Shown in pieces: positions 1-8,045 of a stretch of DNA of 34,071 bases; within the stretch, counting starts at the first letter, position 1, and every line of letters begins with the position of its first letter. Under the pieces are notes generated by a model. That model was given only the letters and a program-made list of their open reading frames with translations, did not search any database and had not been told where the DNA came from. Source of the stretch: Streptomyces sp. SID11385 (GTDB lineage: Bacteria > Actinomycetota > Actinomycetes > Streptomycetales > Streptomycetaceae); NCBI RefSeq assembly GCF_010548245.1, contig NZ_JAAGLR010001001.1:1-34071 (forward strand), given 5' to 3'. A program made the translations under genes and the position numbers.

Positions 1-381
1 GCGGGTGAGGAGGGCCGGGCCCTCCCGCTGTACGAGAGCGCTCTTGCCGATTGCGTGCGTGTCCTCGGGCCGGATCACCCTGACACGCTGGCCTCTCGCA
101 ACAACCTTGCGGGCGCCTACCAGTCCGCGGGTGATTTGGGCCGGGCCGTCCCGCTGTTCGAGAGCGCTCTTGCGGATCGTGTGCGTGTCCTCGGGCCGGA
201 TCACCCCGCCACCCTGGCCTCTCGCAACAACCTCGCGTGCGCCTACCAGGCAGCGGGTGATTTGGGCCGGGCCGTCCCGCTGTACGAGAGCGCTCTTGCG
301 GATCGTGTGCGTGTCCTCGGGCCGGATCACCCCGCCACCCTGGCCTCCCGCGACAACCTGGCGTGCGCCTACCAGGCAGCG
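1..381 (+). repeat. 126-bp tandem coding repeats (TPR units)
   Basis: Three consecutive 126-bp units begin at about 1, 127 and 253, and a fourth starts at 379 and breaks off at once. Units two and three are nearly identical in DNA, including synonymous positions, which points to recent duplication or gene conversion. This repeat can expand, contract or collapse in assembly. Confidence 0.9.
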
Positions 382-393
382 GGAGGCTCGTAA
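1..393 (+). CDS. 3' end of a tetratricopeptide-repeat protein (partial)
   Basis: The gene enters from the left edge in frame 1 and ends at TAA 391-393, so only the last 130 residues are seen. They are three almost identical 42-residue TPR units with the core LGPDHPATLASRNNLA, followed by YQAAG and a very short GGS tail. Such units form the C-terminal scaffold of large actinobacterial TPR proteins (kinesin-light-chain-like TPR, often behind NB-ARC or other NTPase domains); that domain would lie outside the window. The stop comes two codons into what would be the next repeat (AAG then GS instead of AAGDLGRA), so the protein may be truncated at its 3' end by the neighbouring accessory DNA. Role unknown; protein-protein scaffolding is the family expectation. 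Confidence 0.85.
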   Translation, partial: AGEEGRALPLYESALADCVRVLGPDHPDTLASRNNLAGAYQSAGDLGRAVPLFESALADRVRVLGPDHPATLASRNNLACAYQAAGDLGRAVPLYESALADRVRVLGPDHPATLASRDNLACAYQAAGGS

Positions 394-530
394 TTTCACT
401 AGTAGCTCCCGCGCTCAAGGCTGGATGACACTGCACAAGGGCCGAAGGGGCCCCCTCCGTGCCCCAAGGTGGAATATCCGTGGCCGCGCGTTGATTGGTT
501 CCCGTGCGGAGATCACGGGAGGAGCTGCGG

Positions 531-1457
531 GTGGCCGAGCTGATGTTGTTCCGTCAGGGTGCGGACGGGCGGGACGTTGAGCTGGTGGGTTCGGCGGTGG
601 CGCTGGAGGTCGAGCTTCAGCGGCGGGTCGAGGCAGGGCTGGAGGCGATGCTCGGGGTGCGGTTCCTGGCCTCGGAGTACGCGACGGGTCCGTGGCATCG
701 GGGTCGGATCGACACGCTCGGGCTGGACGAGACCGGCGCCCCGGTCGTGATCGAGTACAAGAAGGGCTCGGACAGCGGCGTGCTGTCGCAGGCCGTCTCG
801 TACATGACGTGGTTGCGCTCGGCGCGGCACGAGTTCGCGGCACTGGTGCGTGACGTGCTCGGCGAGGAGGCAGCCGAGAGCATCGACTGGTCTCATCCCC
901 GGATGATCTGTATCGCAGCGGCCTTCTCCCACCACGACCGCGTCGCCGTGGACACCGTTCCCGAGCGGATTGACCTCCTTCGCTACCGCGTCTTCGACGG
1001 GGACCTGTTGAGCCTGCTGCTGGAGCACTCCTCGCCCGGCGTACCGCACCCCAGTGGGGTTCGGCGCGGAAGAGAGCGAACCGCGGTGGCCCCGAAGCCG
1101 TCTGCCGTCCCCGTTCCGTCGGCGCGATGCTCCGCTCCAGCCTGCCTGGAGGACCTGTACGGCGAGCTGGACGAGGCGCTCACCGCGTGGGGCGACGTCG
1201 AAGTCACCCCGCTCCAGCACTACATCGCCTACCGGCGCCTCGTGAACATCGCTTCCGTTCTGTTCCGCCCGGGGCACAAGGCGATCCTCACGTACCTGCG
1301 CCTCGACCCCGACACCGTCGAGCTTGAGGACGGCTTCACACGCGACATGCGCGGCATCGGGCACCTCGGGACCGGGGACCTGGAGGTCCGCATCGGATCG
1401 CCCGCCACCCTCGAGAAAGCGCAGCCCTTGATACGACGGGCCTTCGAAGCGGCTTGA
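531..1457 (+). CDS. DUF5655-type protein with PD-(D/E)XK nuclease-like N-terminus
   Basis: About 308 residues. The N-terminal half has the order GRIDTLG (Asp61), then VVIEYKKG (Glu75, Lys77), the D-x(13)-E-x-K pattern of PD-(D/E)XK nucleases related to NucS/DUF91. The C-terminal part (about 200-308) looks like DUF5655, with YIAYRRLVNIASV and an ILTYLRLDP strand. Such proteins are often annotated as uncharacterised or restriction-associated; nucleolytic activity is inferred from the motif only. GTG at 531 is preferred because GGGAGGAG lies six bases upstream; a TTG at 495 in the same frame would add 12 poorly conserved residues. A short dyad (CCCGTG 501-506, CACGGG 514-519) abuts that ribosome site. 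The gene converges on a DNA methyltransferase gene and shares its terminator. Confidence 0.8.
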   Translation: MAELMLFRQGADGRDVELVGSAVALEVELQRRVEAGLEAMLGVRFLASEYATGPWHRGRIDTLGLDETGAPVVIEYKKGSDSGVLSQAVSYMTWLRSARHEFAALVRDVLGEEAAESIDWSHPRMICIAAAFSHHDRVAVDTVPERIDLLRYRVFDGDLLSLLLEHSSPGVPHPSGVRRGRERTAVAPKPSAVPVPSARCSAPACLEDLYGELDEALTAWGDVEVTPLQHYIAYRRLVNIASVLFRPGHKAILTYLRLDPDTVELEDGFTRDMRGIGHLGTGDLEVRIGSPATLEKAQPLIRRAFEAA

Positions 1458-1466
1458 CCCGCGCGG

Positions 1467-1511
1467 AAGGGCGGTTGGAGCACCGGACTCGCTGGTGCTC
1501 CAACCGCCCTT
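1467..1511. terminator. Bidirectional hairpin terminator between convergent genes
   Basis: A perfect 18-bp inverted repeat (arms 1467-1484 and 1494-1511, starting AAGGGCGGTTGG) with a nine-base loop lies just after the DUF5655 gene stop and before the methyltransferase stop. The arms begin and end in AA/TT, but there is no long T tract, as is usual in Streptomyces. Confidence 0.9.
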
Positions 1512-1557
1512 CGCCGTCTGCGGTCCGCGCTTGCCGGCCGGAGCCCGGTTCTCGGGC

Positions 1558-2304
1558 TCATTCCTCGGGCCCGACGAGGACGAAGTCGTCCTGGGTCAGC
1601 TCCGCGCGCAGCCGCCGCTCGGCGATGTCGGCGTAGTGGGTGGAGAGTTCGACGCCAAGGAAGTTGCGGCCTTCGCGCAGGGCGGCGACGCCGGTGGAGC
1701 CGCTGCCGGTGAAGGGGTCGAGGACCGTGCCGCCCTCGGGGCAGACCTTGACGAGCTGCCGCATGATCTCGACCGGTTTCTGGGTGATGTGGACGCGGTC
1801 TTTGCGGGGCTGTGAGGCGATGTAGTGGCCGGGGAGGTAGAGGTCGCGGGTGTTGTCGAGGGTGCCCTTGACGCCCCAGGTGACGAGCTCGGTGTCCTGC
1901 TTGGGGCCGCCCTTGCGGGGGCGGCTTGCGGGCTTGATCCACGAGATGGTCCCGCTCCACGTCCACCCCGCCATCTGGAGCGCGTCGGTGGTGGTGGGTT
2001 CTTGGCGCCAGTCGGAGAAGACCATGGCAACGGAGTGCTCGGTCGCCGCGCGGTACGCCTCGGTGAGCAGCGCGGTCAACCAAGCCCGGTAGGAGCGCTG
2101 GTCGCGGTTCTCGCCCGGGAAGCTGGCGAGGTCGTGGGCGCTGTTGCTCGTGACGTACTTCGCGCGTGCGGAACGTCCGGTGCGCTCCGAGCTGGTGCGC
2201 CCTCCCGAGTTGTACGGGGGGTCGGTGATGACCGCGTTGACGCTTTCGTCGGGCAGGGTCTTGAGCACCGTGAGGGCGTCGCCTCGGTGCAGCGTGTAGC
2301 TCAT
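1558..2304 (-). CDS. DNA methyltransferase, DPPY/beta-type (adenine-N6 or cytosine-N4)
   Basis: A 248-residue SAM-dependent DNA methyltransferase. The catalytic motif IV DPPY is near the N-terminus (residues 28-31), and the SAM-binding motif DPFTGSGST is near the C-terminus (from about 196), the beta-class order. DPPY favours N6-adenine methylation, but N4-cytosine cannot be excluded, and the target site cannot be read from sequence. HITQKP (about 165-175) is typical of the family. The start ATG at 2304 has AGGAAGG upstream; an open frame extends further 5' but is arginine/proline-rich and unconvincing. No classical restriction endonuclease lies beside it, so it is probably an orphan methylase of the kind carried by phages and conjugative elements. 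The convergent DUF5655 protein is the only possible partner. Confidence 0.92.
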   Translation of the reverse strand: MSYTLHRGDALTVLKTLPDESVNAVITDPPYNSGGRTSSERTGRSARAKYVTSNSAHDLASFPGENRDQRSYRAWLTALLTEAYRAATEHSVAMVFSDWRQEPTTTDALQMAGWTWSGTISWIKPASRPRKGGPKQDTELVTWGVKGTLDNTRDLYLPGHYIASQPRKDRVHITQKPVEIMRQLVKVCPEGGTVLDPFTGSGSTGVAALREGRNFLGVELSTHYADIAERRLRAELTQDDFVLVGPEE

Positions 2305-2852
2305 GTACGAGCCCTTCCTGGGCGGTTGGGAGGTGGAGCCCCGATCCGGTTCGGGTGCGAGGCAGTGCGGGTGCGCCGGAGAGTAGCCGTCTTTCCCGGC
2401 CGCGCCCCGCGTGGATGCCGGCCTTCCCGGGCTCGTTTGGTGCGGCCGGATTCCGCGTCTACTGTCCTGCCAGTTCTTCGGAACGCAGCCCCGCTGCAAC
2501 CCCGTTGACCTGTGTTTTCCCGTGCTGCTCAGTCCAGGGGAGGCGCGGGCCGGAGGGAAGCGGGGCGTTCCGCGAGTGGTGAGGAGGCGTGGATGTATCA
2601 GCTGAGATTACGAGCGCGGCTGGCTGCCGCGCGTGACCTGTGACCGGCGTCCGGGAGCTACCAACTCCCCGATCCGGGTCCGCCTTCGCGGCGGATTCAA
2701 GCGGTGCGGTGCCGACGGCTTTGCACGAGAAGTCGGCACCGCGCCCTCCTACGTACCCGAGGAGCCGCTGCCATGCAGCACGTCCTGACACACCCGTGTC
2801 CGCAGCCGAGTTCGTGGGCGGCCCGGCGCCGCCCCGGTGAACGGCGGCGGCC
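2305..2852. other. Divergent intergenic region upstream of methylase and transfer operon
   Basis: No supported gene in this 548-bp stretch; open frames through it on both strands are GC-driven. It must hold the promoters of the leftward methylase and the rightward transfer operon. It contains a GC hairpin with a TTCG-type loop near 2680-2695 and the 11-bp inverted repeat listed separately at 2706-2742. I could not pick convincing -35/-10 boxes. Confidence 0.6.
2706..2742. promoter_or_regulatory. 11-bp inverted repeat upstream of the transfer operon
   Basis: GCGGTGCCGAC (2706-2716) and its exact complement GTCGGCACCGC (2732-2742) flank a 15-base A/G-richer loop, 110 bp before the first transfer gene. 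It could be an operator, a leader hairpin or part of a transfer origin; sequence alone does not decide. Confidence 0.5.
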
Positions 2853-3956
2853 GTGAAGAAGACGGCGGGCGCCCTGGTCGGGCTCGCCGCCAGCGGCGCT
2901 CTCGCCGTCGCCCTCCCGATTCTTGCCGTCACCGCCGCCGACGCCGATTCCTCCACCTGCTCGGCCGGTGGTGCACAGGCTGTGGATACAGCAGCCGTGG
3001 CCGCGCAGGTGAGGAAGGTTCTCGACGGCGCGGACGGGAAGCCCGTCTCCGTTCCGGGGCTGGACGATCCCGCTGGGCAGGTGCCCTACGCGAGGACGAT
3101 CCAGGCGACCGGCGTCGCGATGAATATCCCCGCGCGAGGACAGGTCGTCGCGCTGGCCACGGCGCTTCAGGAGAGCGGACTGCGCAACCTCCCGTATGGC
3201 GACCGCGACAGCCTGGGTCTGTTCCAGCAGCGGCCGTCGCAGGGATGGGGGGCGACGAGCGAGATCCTCGATCCCGTGCACGCCTCGACGAAGTTCTACG
3301 AGGCGCTGGAGCGGGTCGCGGGCTGGCAGTCCCTGTCGGTCACGCAGGCCGCGCAGGCGGTGCAGAAGTCTGGCTTCCCCGAGGCGTACGCGAAGTGGGA
3401 GCCGCTGGCGTCCGCGCTCCAGAGCTCGATCGCACCGCTCCTCGGCAAGGCACCCGCCTCTCCCGACGCGGGTAGCGCCGCGTGCGCGGAGGGCGAGGAC
3501 GGGAGCGGATTCGGCGAGATCCCGGCAGGTGCCGTCCCGGACGAGTACGAGATCCCGGCCGATGCCCCTCCGAAGGTCCGTACGGCGATTCGGTGGGCGC
3601 TCGGCCAGCTCGGCACCCCTTACCAGTGGGGCGGGACGTGCGCCGACGCGCACGGCTCCGATCCCATGGGCCGCTGCGACTGCTCTTCCCTCATGCAGCG
3701 CGCCTACGCCGCTGCGGGCGTACGGCTGTCGCGGACGACGTACACCCAGGTCAAGGAGGGTAAGCCCGTCCGTTTCGATGCTCTGCGGCCGGGCGACCTC
3801 GTCTTCACCGAGGGCACGGCCGCTGTGCCCGAGCACGTGGGGATGGTCATCGGCCACGGCCTGATCGTCAACGCCCCGCACACCGGTGACGTGGTCCGTA
3901 TCGCCTCGCTCGCCTCCTGGAAGCCGCAGATCCTCGCGGCCCGCCGGGTCCTCTGA
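2853..3956 (+). CDS. Secreted NlpC/P60 peptidoglycan hydrolase of the transfer apparatus (VirB1-like role)
   Basis: A 367-residue exported cell-wall hydrolase. Residues 1-30 form a signal peptide (MKK, then a hydrophobic stretch ending in AVTAADA). Residues 80-195 resemble a lysozyme-like/transglycosylase-type domain (ATALQESGLRN with Glu107, then DSLGLFQQRPSQGWG). Residues 235-367 are an NlpC/P60 endopeptidase with catalytic Cys277 in CDCSSL and His328 in PEHVGMVIGHG. Two-domain enzymes of this type usually accompany Gram-positive type IV secretion genes, where they open the wall for the channel (VirB1-like role). It is first in a co-directional block and the next gene starts 88 bp downstream. 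The GTG start at 2853 has no strong ribosome site, but the signal peptide begins there. Confidence 0.92.
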   Translation: MKKTAGALVGLAASGALAVALPILAVTAADADSSTCSAGGAQAVDTAAVAAQVRKVLDGADGKPVSVPGLDDPAGQVPYARTIQATGVAMNIPARGQVVALATALQESGLRNLPYGDRDSLGLFQQRPSQGWGATSEILDPVHASTKFYEALERVAGWQSLSVTQAAQAVQKSGFPEAYAKWEPLASALQSSIAPLLGKAPASPDAGSAACAEGEDGSGFGEIPAGAVPDEYEIPADAPPKVRTAIRWALGQLGTPYQWGGTCADAHGSDPMGRCDCSSLMQRAYAAAGVRLSRTTYTQVKEGKPVRFDALRPGDLVFTEGTAAVPEHVGMVIGHGLIVNAPHTGDVVRIASLASWKPQILAARRVL

Positions 3957-4044
3957 CCCGCACGCTCCCCTCCCTTCCTCTCTCCTCGCTCCGCCGATCG
4001 CCCATGCGGGCTTTGGCGCGCAGCAAATCGAACTGGAGTTCGTT

Positions 4045-4353
4045 ATGCGCCTTGCCGACACGCTGCTTTATCTCGCCTACGACCCCGGGATCACGCCGAA
4101 CGAGGGCGGGCTGCCGGGCCTGACCGTGCTCAAGAAGGTGATGGGCTCGCTCAACCTGTTCGGCATCGTGGCTGTGGTCGGCGCGCTCGTCGTGAGCGCG
4201 GCGGTCTGGGCCTGGGGTCACCACTCCGGCGGTCACCAGGCCGAGGCAACCGGCAAGAAGGGGGTTCTGGTCTCGGCCGGTGCCGCGCTTCTGCTGGGTG
4301 CCGCAAACGGTGTGGTGGCGTTCTTCAGCACGCTGGGGACGCAGGTCCACTGA
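4045..4353 (+). CDS. Small two-helix membrane protein, DUF6112-like (VirB2/pilin-like position)
   Basis: A 102-residue protein with two hydrophobic segments (about 36-58 and 74-96) separated by a short polar loop HHSGGHQAEATGKKG. That layout and the N-terminal YLAYDPGITPNEGGLPGL match the family annotated DUF6112 next to actinobacterial transfer genes (from memory). Two helices with a short loop, placed just before VirB8- and VirB6-like genes, suggest a VirB2/TrbC pilin-like or channel subunit; this is inference. ATG 4045 has GGAG eight bases upstream; the longer open frame upstream is not protein-like. Its TGA overlaps the next ATG by one base, indicating translational coupling. Confidence 0.85.
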   Translation: MRLADTLLYLAYDPGITPNEGGLPGLTVLKKVMGSLNLFGIVAVVGALVVSAAVWAWGHHSGGHQAEATGKKGVLVSAGAALLLGAANGVVAFFSTLGTQVH

Positions 4354-5054
4354 TGCCCACCATCTCCCCGAGCCCGCGCGCCACTTCGGGCGTCCGCCGC
4401 AGGGCGCTGCTCGGCGCCGCCGTCCTCGCCATCCTCCTCGCCACCACGGGACTGACCGCGTACCTCACTCGCGATGGCAACGAATCCTCTGCAGCCAAAG
4501 CCGTGGCAACTCCTTCGAGTTCGTCCGCACCGTCCTCGCCGAGCCCGTCGTCCCCTTCCCAGTCGGCGGCGACGCCGGACGGGCGCGGCGTGCCCCTCCC
4601 CGCGCCCCCGGACACCCGCGATCCGGTCGGGTTCGCGAAGGCTGCTGCCGCCGCGCTGTGGTCCTACGACACTCGCGCCTACTCCCACGACGAGCTGGTG
4701 GAGGCGCTGCACGGGTGGCTCACCCCGGAGCCGAAGTACGCCGACGTGGCTTCGGTCGACGCGGTCGTCCCCTCGGCGGCGCTGTGGAAGGAGCTGGCCG
4801 CGAACGGGCAGTTCGCCACCGCGACGGTGAACGAGGGTCACTTCCCTGACGCGTTCAGCAAGGCGCTGCGGGAGAACCCGGGATCGATCACGCAGGCGTA
4901 CGTGTACGCCGTCACGGTCTCCGGCAAGCAGTCGATCGCCTGGAAGGGGGCGCCCGCCGGGGGCGCGGAGAGCCGGGCGATCACCCTCGCCGTCCAGTGC
5001 CGGCCCTCCCGCGCCTGTGTCCTGGCCGGGGTCCTGCCCGCCGTCACCCCCTGA
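4353..5054 (+). CDS. Membrane-anchored conjugation protein, VirB8/TcpC-like (putative)
   Basis: A 233-residue protein: cytoplasmic N-terminus, one transmembrane helix (about 18-37), a Ser/Pro-rich linker (50-90), and an extracytoplasmic alpha/beta domain (about 90-233) starting DPVGFAKAAAAALWSYDTRAYSHDELVEAL. This architecture and position match VirB8/TcpC-type scaffold proteins, whose NTF2-like domain sits outside the membrane and links the channel parts. Similarity is by layout rather than a diagnostic motif. It starts inside the preceding stop codon (TGATG) and is followed after 33 bp by the VirB6-like gene. Confidence 0.7.
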   Translation: MPTISPSPRATSGVRRRALLGAAVLAILLATTGLTAYLTRDGNESSAAKAVATPSSSSAPSSPSPSSPSQSAATPDGRGVPLPAPPDTRDPVGFAKAAAAALWSYDTRAYSHDELVEALHGWLTPEPKYADVASVDAVVPSAALWKELAANGQFATATVNEGHFPDAFSKALRENPGSITQAYVYAVTVSGKQSIAWKGAPAGGAESRAITLAVQCRPSRACVLAGVLPAVTP

Positions 5055-5087
5055 CCCGAACCGGCTCACACGAAAGGAGTCGTCCTC

Positions 5088-6476
5088 ATGGGCGTCTGCG
5101 ATCTCCCGCTGATGGACAAGGTGTGCGGGGCCGCCGACTTCGCCACCGACCCCGCCGGGGCCGTCACCGACCGCATCGGAGCCTGGATCGCGAAGTCGGC
5201 CGCCGAACTGGCCACCGCGGCTGCCGACCTCGCCGCCTCGGCCGTCGACACGACCACCGCGATCGACCTCAACGCAGGATGGTTCCGGGACAACTACGAG
5301 CTGATCCTCCCGATCGGACTCACGCTCATCGTCGGCACCTTCTGTATCCAGCTCGTCTCTGCCGCCTGGCGACGGGACGAACGCGCCCTCGCCCAGGCCG
5401 TCATGGGGACCGTCGTGGGCGTGCTCTTCAGCTTCTGCGCCGTCGCCTTCACCTCCGTGGCCATCACCGTGGTCGACGCCCTCTCCGACGGGCTCTTCGC
5501 CACGGCCAACACCTCCATCGAGGAGGCGGTCCGCCGCGTGGTGAAAATCCAGCTCGTCGGCTCCACCTACGGCATGGGATGGGGAGTGTCGGCCCTGGTC
5601 GGCTGGGGCTGCGCGATCGGCGCCTTCCTGTACTGGGCCGTGATGGTCGCCCGCAAGGTGGGCGTTCTCGTCCTCGCCACCCTCGCGATCTTCGCCGGGG
5701 CTGGGGGCGGCTGGGAAGTCGCCAAGCGGTGGCGGCGCGGCTGGATCGAGGCAACCGCCACGCTCGTCGTGAGCAAGCTCTTGATGACCGTGGTGTTCCT
5801 CATCGGCATCTCGGCGATGGGCGAGACGGACACGAACGGCGGCCTGGCCGCGCTCTCGGACGCGATGGCCGGGATCGTCGTGATGGTCCTGGTCCTGCTG
5901 TGCCCCTACGCGACGTACAAGTTCGTGCACTGGGCCAGTGACGGCGGGGGCCACGACGACCTGCACCGCACCGGCGTGGCGGGCGTGGCGGTCGCCGCCG
6001 GAGCCGCGAAGACCGCGGGCACCCTCGCGATGCAGTACGGCACCGGCGGCATGTCCACCCCGGCACCGCAGGGCCCTGCCCAGGTCCCGGGGGCCGATGG
6101 CCAGGGCGTTGCCTCCGGGATCAGCCCCTCGGGCGGCAACCTGAGCAAGGAGGGCATCGACGGCGGGGCGCCCCAGCCGCAGACCCGCTTCCGCTTCGGC
6201 GAGGACCCGGACGCCACGGGGGACAAGGGCCGTCCGCTCATCCAGCGCCCCGGCCTTCCCCCGCTGATCGTCCGGCCCAGTGCTGCCGAAGCTCCTGCCA
6301 CGGAGCCCGAGGACGACGCGGTGTCCGCCGTGCCTCCGGCCGCAGGGGGCGGCGACATGGGAAGTGCGCCCGCCGCTCCGTCACCCGCCGAGCGGCCGTC
6401 CGCCCCCGGTGGCCCCTCGCCCGAGGGAGAAGCGCCGTCGCGCTGGATGTTCCCCAAGCAGCCCCCGCCCGCCTGA
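5088..6476 (+). CDS. Polytopic conjugation channel protein, VirB6/TrbL-like
   Basis: A 462-residue protein with an amphipathic N-terminus, about six transmembrane helices (near 72-92, 104-130, 161-187, 190-207, 224-243, 259-275) and a long soluble Gly/Pro/Ala-rich tail (281-462). The layout and place between a VirB8-like and a VirB4-type gene are those of VirB6/TrbL inner-membrane channel subunits of Gram-positive transfer systems. The tail ends RWMFPKQPPPA and is probably disordered, perhaps contacting the ATPases. ATG 5088 follows an excellent GAAAGGAG site. A hairpin terminator lies 15 bp after the stop. Confidence 0.8.
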   Translation: MGVCDLPLMDKVCGAADFATDPAGAVTDRIGAWIAKSAAELATAAADLAASAVDTTTAIDLNAGWFRDNYELILPIGLTLIVGTFCIQLVSAAWRRDERALAQAVMGTVVGVLFSFCAVAFTSVAITVVDALSDGLFATANTSIEEAVRRVVKIQLVGSTYGMGWGVSALVGWGCAIGAFLYWAVMVARKVGVLVLATLAIFAGAGGGWEVAKRWRRGWIEATATLVVSKLLMTVVFLIGISAMGETDTNGGLAALSDAMAGIVVMVLVLLCPYATYKFVHWASDGGGHDDLHRTGVAGVAVAAGAAKTAGTLAMQYGTGGMSTPAPQGPAQVPGADGQGVASGISPSGGNLSKEGIDGGAPQPQTRFRFGEDPDATGDKGRPLIQRPGLPPLIVRPSAAEAPATEPEDDAVSAVPPAAGGGDMGSAPAAPSPAERPSAPGGPSPEGEAPSRWMFPKQPPPA

Positions 6477-6490
6477 CCGTGCCCAATCCC

Positions 6491-6527
6491 GGGGGCGGGC
6501 CCGTGCCCGCAGGCCCGCCCCCCTTTT
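6491..6527 (+). terminator. Hairpin plus T-run inside the transfer operon
   Basis: GGGGGCGGGCC (6491-6501) pairs exactly with GGCCCGCCCCC (6512-6522) around a ten-base loop and is followed by CTTTT. It looks like an intrinsic terminator or attenuator between the VirB6-like and the SCO6880-family genes. Confidence 0.7.
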
Positions 6528-6549
6528 CCGCCTCTCCTCTGGAGCCGTC

Positions 6550-8019
6550 ATGCCCGCAAAGAGCCAGGCCCCCGCCGGGGCGACCGTGAAGTTTCCCCAC
6601 CGCAGCAGGCGCGGCATCCTGCTCGGCCTCACCGCCCCACAACTGATCACGACCGCCCTCGGCGGCCTTCTCCTCCTCGCCGTAGTCATCACGCGCGGCG
6701 TGGTCGGCGCACTCGAACTCCTCCCGCTGTGGGGGCTGCTCGCCCTGATCGTGTTCGCCCGGCACCGGGGACGCACCCTGGCGGACTGGGCCCCCGTGGT
6801 CACCCGCTACGCCGTTCGCCGGGTGCGCAGGCAACTCGTGTGGCTGACCCGGCCCGCGCAGCGCCCGCGTCGCGAGGGCCTGCTGCACCTGCCCGGTACG
6901 GCGGCGAGTCTGCGGGTCGTCACCGCTCCCGACGGCCGCTATGGGGCCGTCCATGACCCGCACGCCGCGACGCTGACCGCCGTGGTGAAGGTCTCCTCGC
7001 GTGCCTACGCGCTGCTCGACCCTGGCACGCAGGCCGCGAACGTCAACGGGTGGGGCCGCGTCCTCGCCGCGCTCGCCCGCACCGGGCACGTCGCCCGGAT
7101 CCAGGTCGTCGAGCGGACCGTCCCGGACTCCGGGGACGCGCTGCGCCGCTACTGGGAAGAGCATGGTCACCCCGACGCCCCGCTCGCGGGCGGCCTGTAC
7201 GAGGAGCTGATTCAGAGCGCGGGACCGGCGGCGGCACCGCACGAGGCGTACGTCGCACTGAGCCTTGACACGAAGGCCGCCCGGCGCTTGGTGGGGCAGG
7301 CAGGCGGCGGCCTCGCGGGGGCCTTCGGCGTGCTGGCGCAGTTGACATCGACCTTCGAGCAGGCCGCACGCGGTGCCGGCCTCACCCCTACCGGCTGGCT
7401 CACCTCCACGGAGCTCGCCGCCGTCGTCCGCACCGCATACGACCCCAACGCGACGGCGGCGCTGGAGCGTTGGTCGACCGCAGGCCGCCCCGAGACAGAT
7501 CCCGCAGCCGCCGGTCCCGTGGTGGTCGTGGAGCAGGGCGAGCACATCCGTACCGACTCCGCCTTCCACACCACCTACTGGGTGGAGAACTGGCCCCGCA
7601 CCCAGACCTCGGCCGGATTCCTGCACCAGCTCCTGTTCACCGGCGGCGTGCGCCGCACTCTCTCGCTCATCTACACGCCCAAGGCACTGGACGCCGCGTT
7701 GCGGGACGTACGGCGGCAGAAGTCCGGCGTGCTCGCGGACGCCGCCGAGCGTGCTCGGCGTGGCCAGGTCGGCTCGGAGGCGGACACGATCGAGTACCAG
7801 GACATCACCGCTCGCGAAAGGCAGCTCATCGCCGGGCACGCCGATGTCGCCCTGACCGGCCTGCTGACCGTCTCAGCCGACACCGAGGACGAACTGCGCT
7901 CCGCGCGCGCGGTCGTGGAGACCGCAGCCGTCAGCGCACAGCTCGACCTGCGCCCCCTCACCTGGCAGCAGGCCGAAGCTTTCACCGCCGCCGCCCTGCC
8001 CCTCGCTCTCGCCGCCTAA
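6550..8019 (+). CDS. SCO6880-family protein: PrgI/VirB3-like N-terminus with VirB4 N-terminal-like region
   Basis: A 489-residue protein. Residues 14-75 resemble the PrgI/VirB3 unit (FPHRSRRGILLGLTAPQLIT, then two closely spaced helices at about 30-48 and 52-70). The rest is a soluble domain matching the family named after S. coelicolor SCO6880, which corresponds in position to the non-ATPase N-terminal part of VirB4/TraC. No Walker A motif is present; the ATPase is encoded separately at 8539-10053, so VirB4 is split into two polypeptides. ATG 6550 has GGAG seven bases upstream; a longer frame from 6280 overlaps the upstream gene and is not convincing. Likely a membrane-associated partner of the VirB4 ATPase. 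Confidence 0.85.
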   Translation: MPAKSQAPAGATVKFPHRSRRGILLGLTAPQLITTALGGLLLLAVVITRGVVGALELLPLWGLLALIVFARHRGRTLADWAPVVTRYAVRRVRRQLVWLTRPAQRPRREGLLHLPGTAASLRVVTAPDGRYGAVHDPHAATLTAVVKVSSRAYALLDPGTQAANVNGWGRVLAALARTGHVARIQVVERTVPDSGDALRRYWEEHGHPDAPLAGGLYEELIQSAGPAAAPHEAYVALSLDTKAARRLVGQAGGGLAGAFGVLAQLTSTFEQAARGAGLTPTGWLTSTELAAVVRTAYDPNATAALERWSTAGRPETDPAAAGPVVVVEQGEHIRTDSAFHTTYWVENWPRTQTSAGFLHQLLFTGGVRRTLSLIYTPKALDAALRDVRRQKSGVLADAAERARRGQVGSEADTIEYQDITARERQLIAGHADVALTGLLTVSADTEDELRSARAVVETAAVSAQLDLRPLTWQQAEAFTAAALPLALAA

Positions 8020-8045
8020 CCACTCCCTCCCCGAGAGAGCACCTC

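Noticed and set aside
1558..2499. Longer methyltransferase start at 2499
   Set aside because: The extra 65 residues are low-complexity, while AGGAAGG and MSYTLHRGD at 2304 fit the family start.
6280..6549. Extension of the SCO6880-family protein back to 6280
   Set aside because: It overlaps the well-supported VirB6-like gene and the intergenic hairpin; ATG 6550 with GGAG gives the expected PrgI-like N-terminus.
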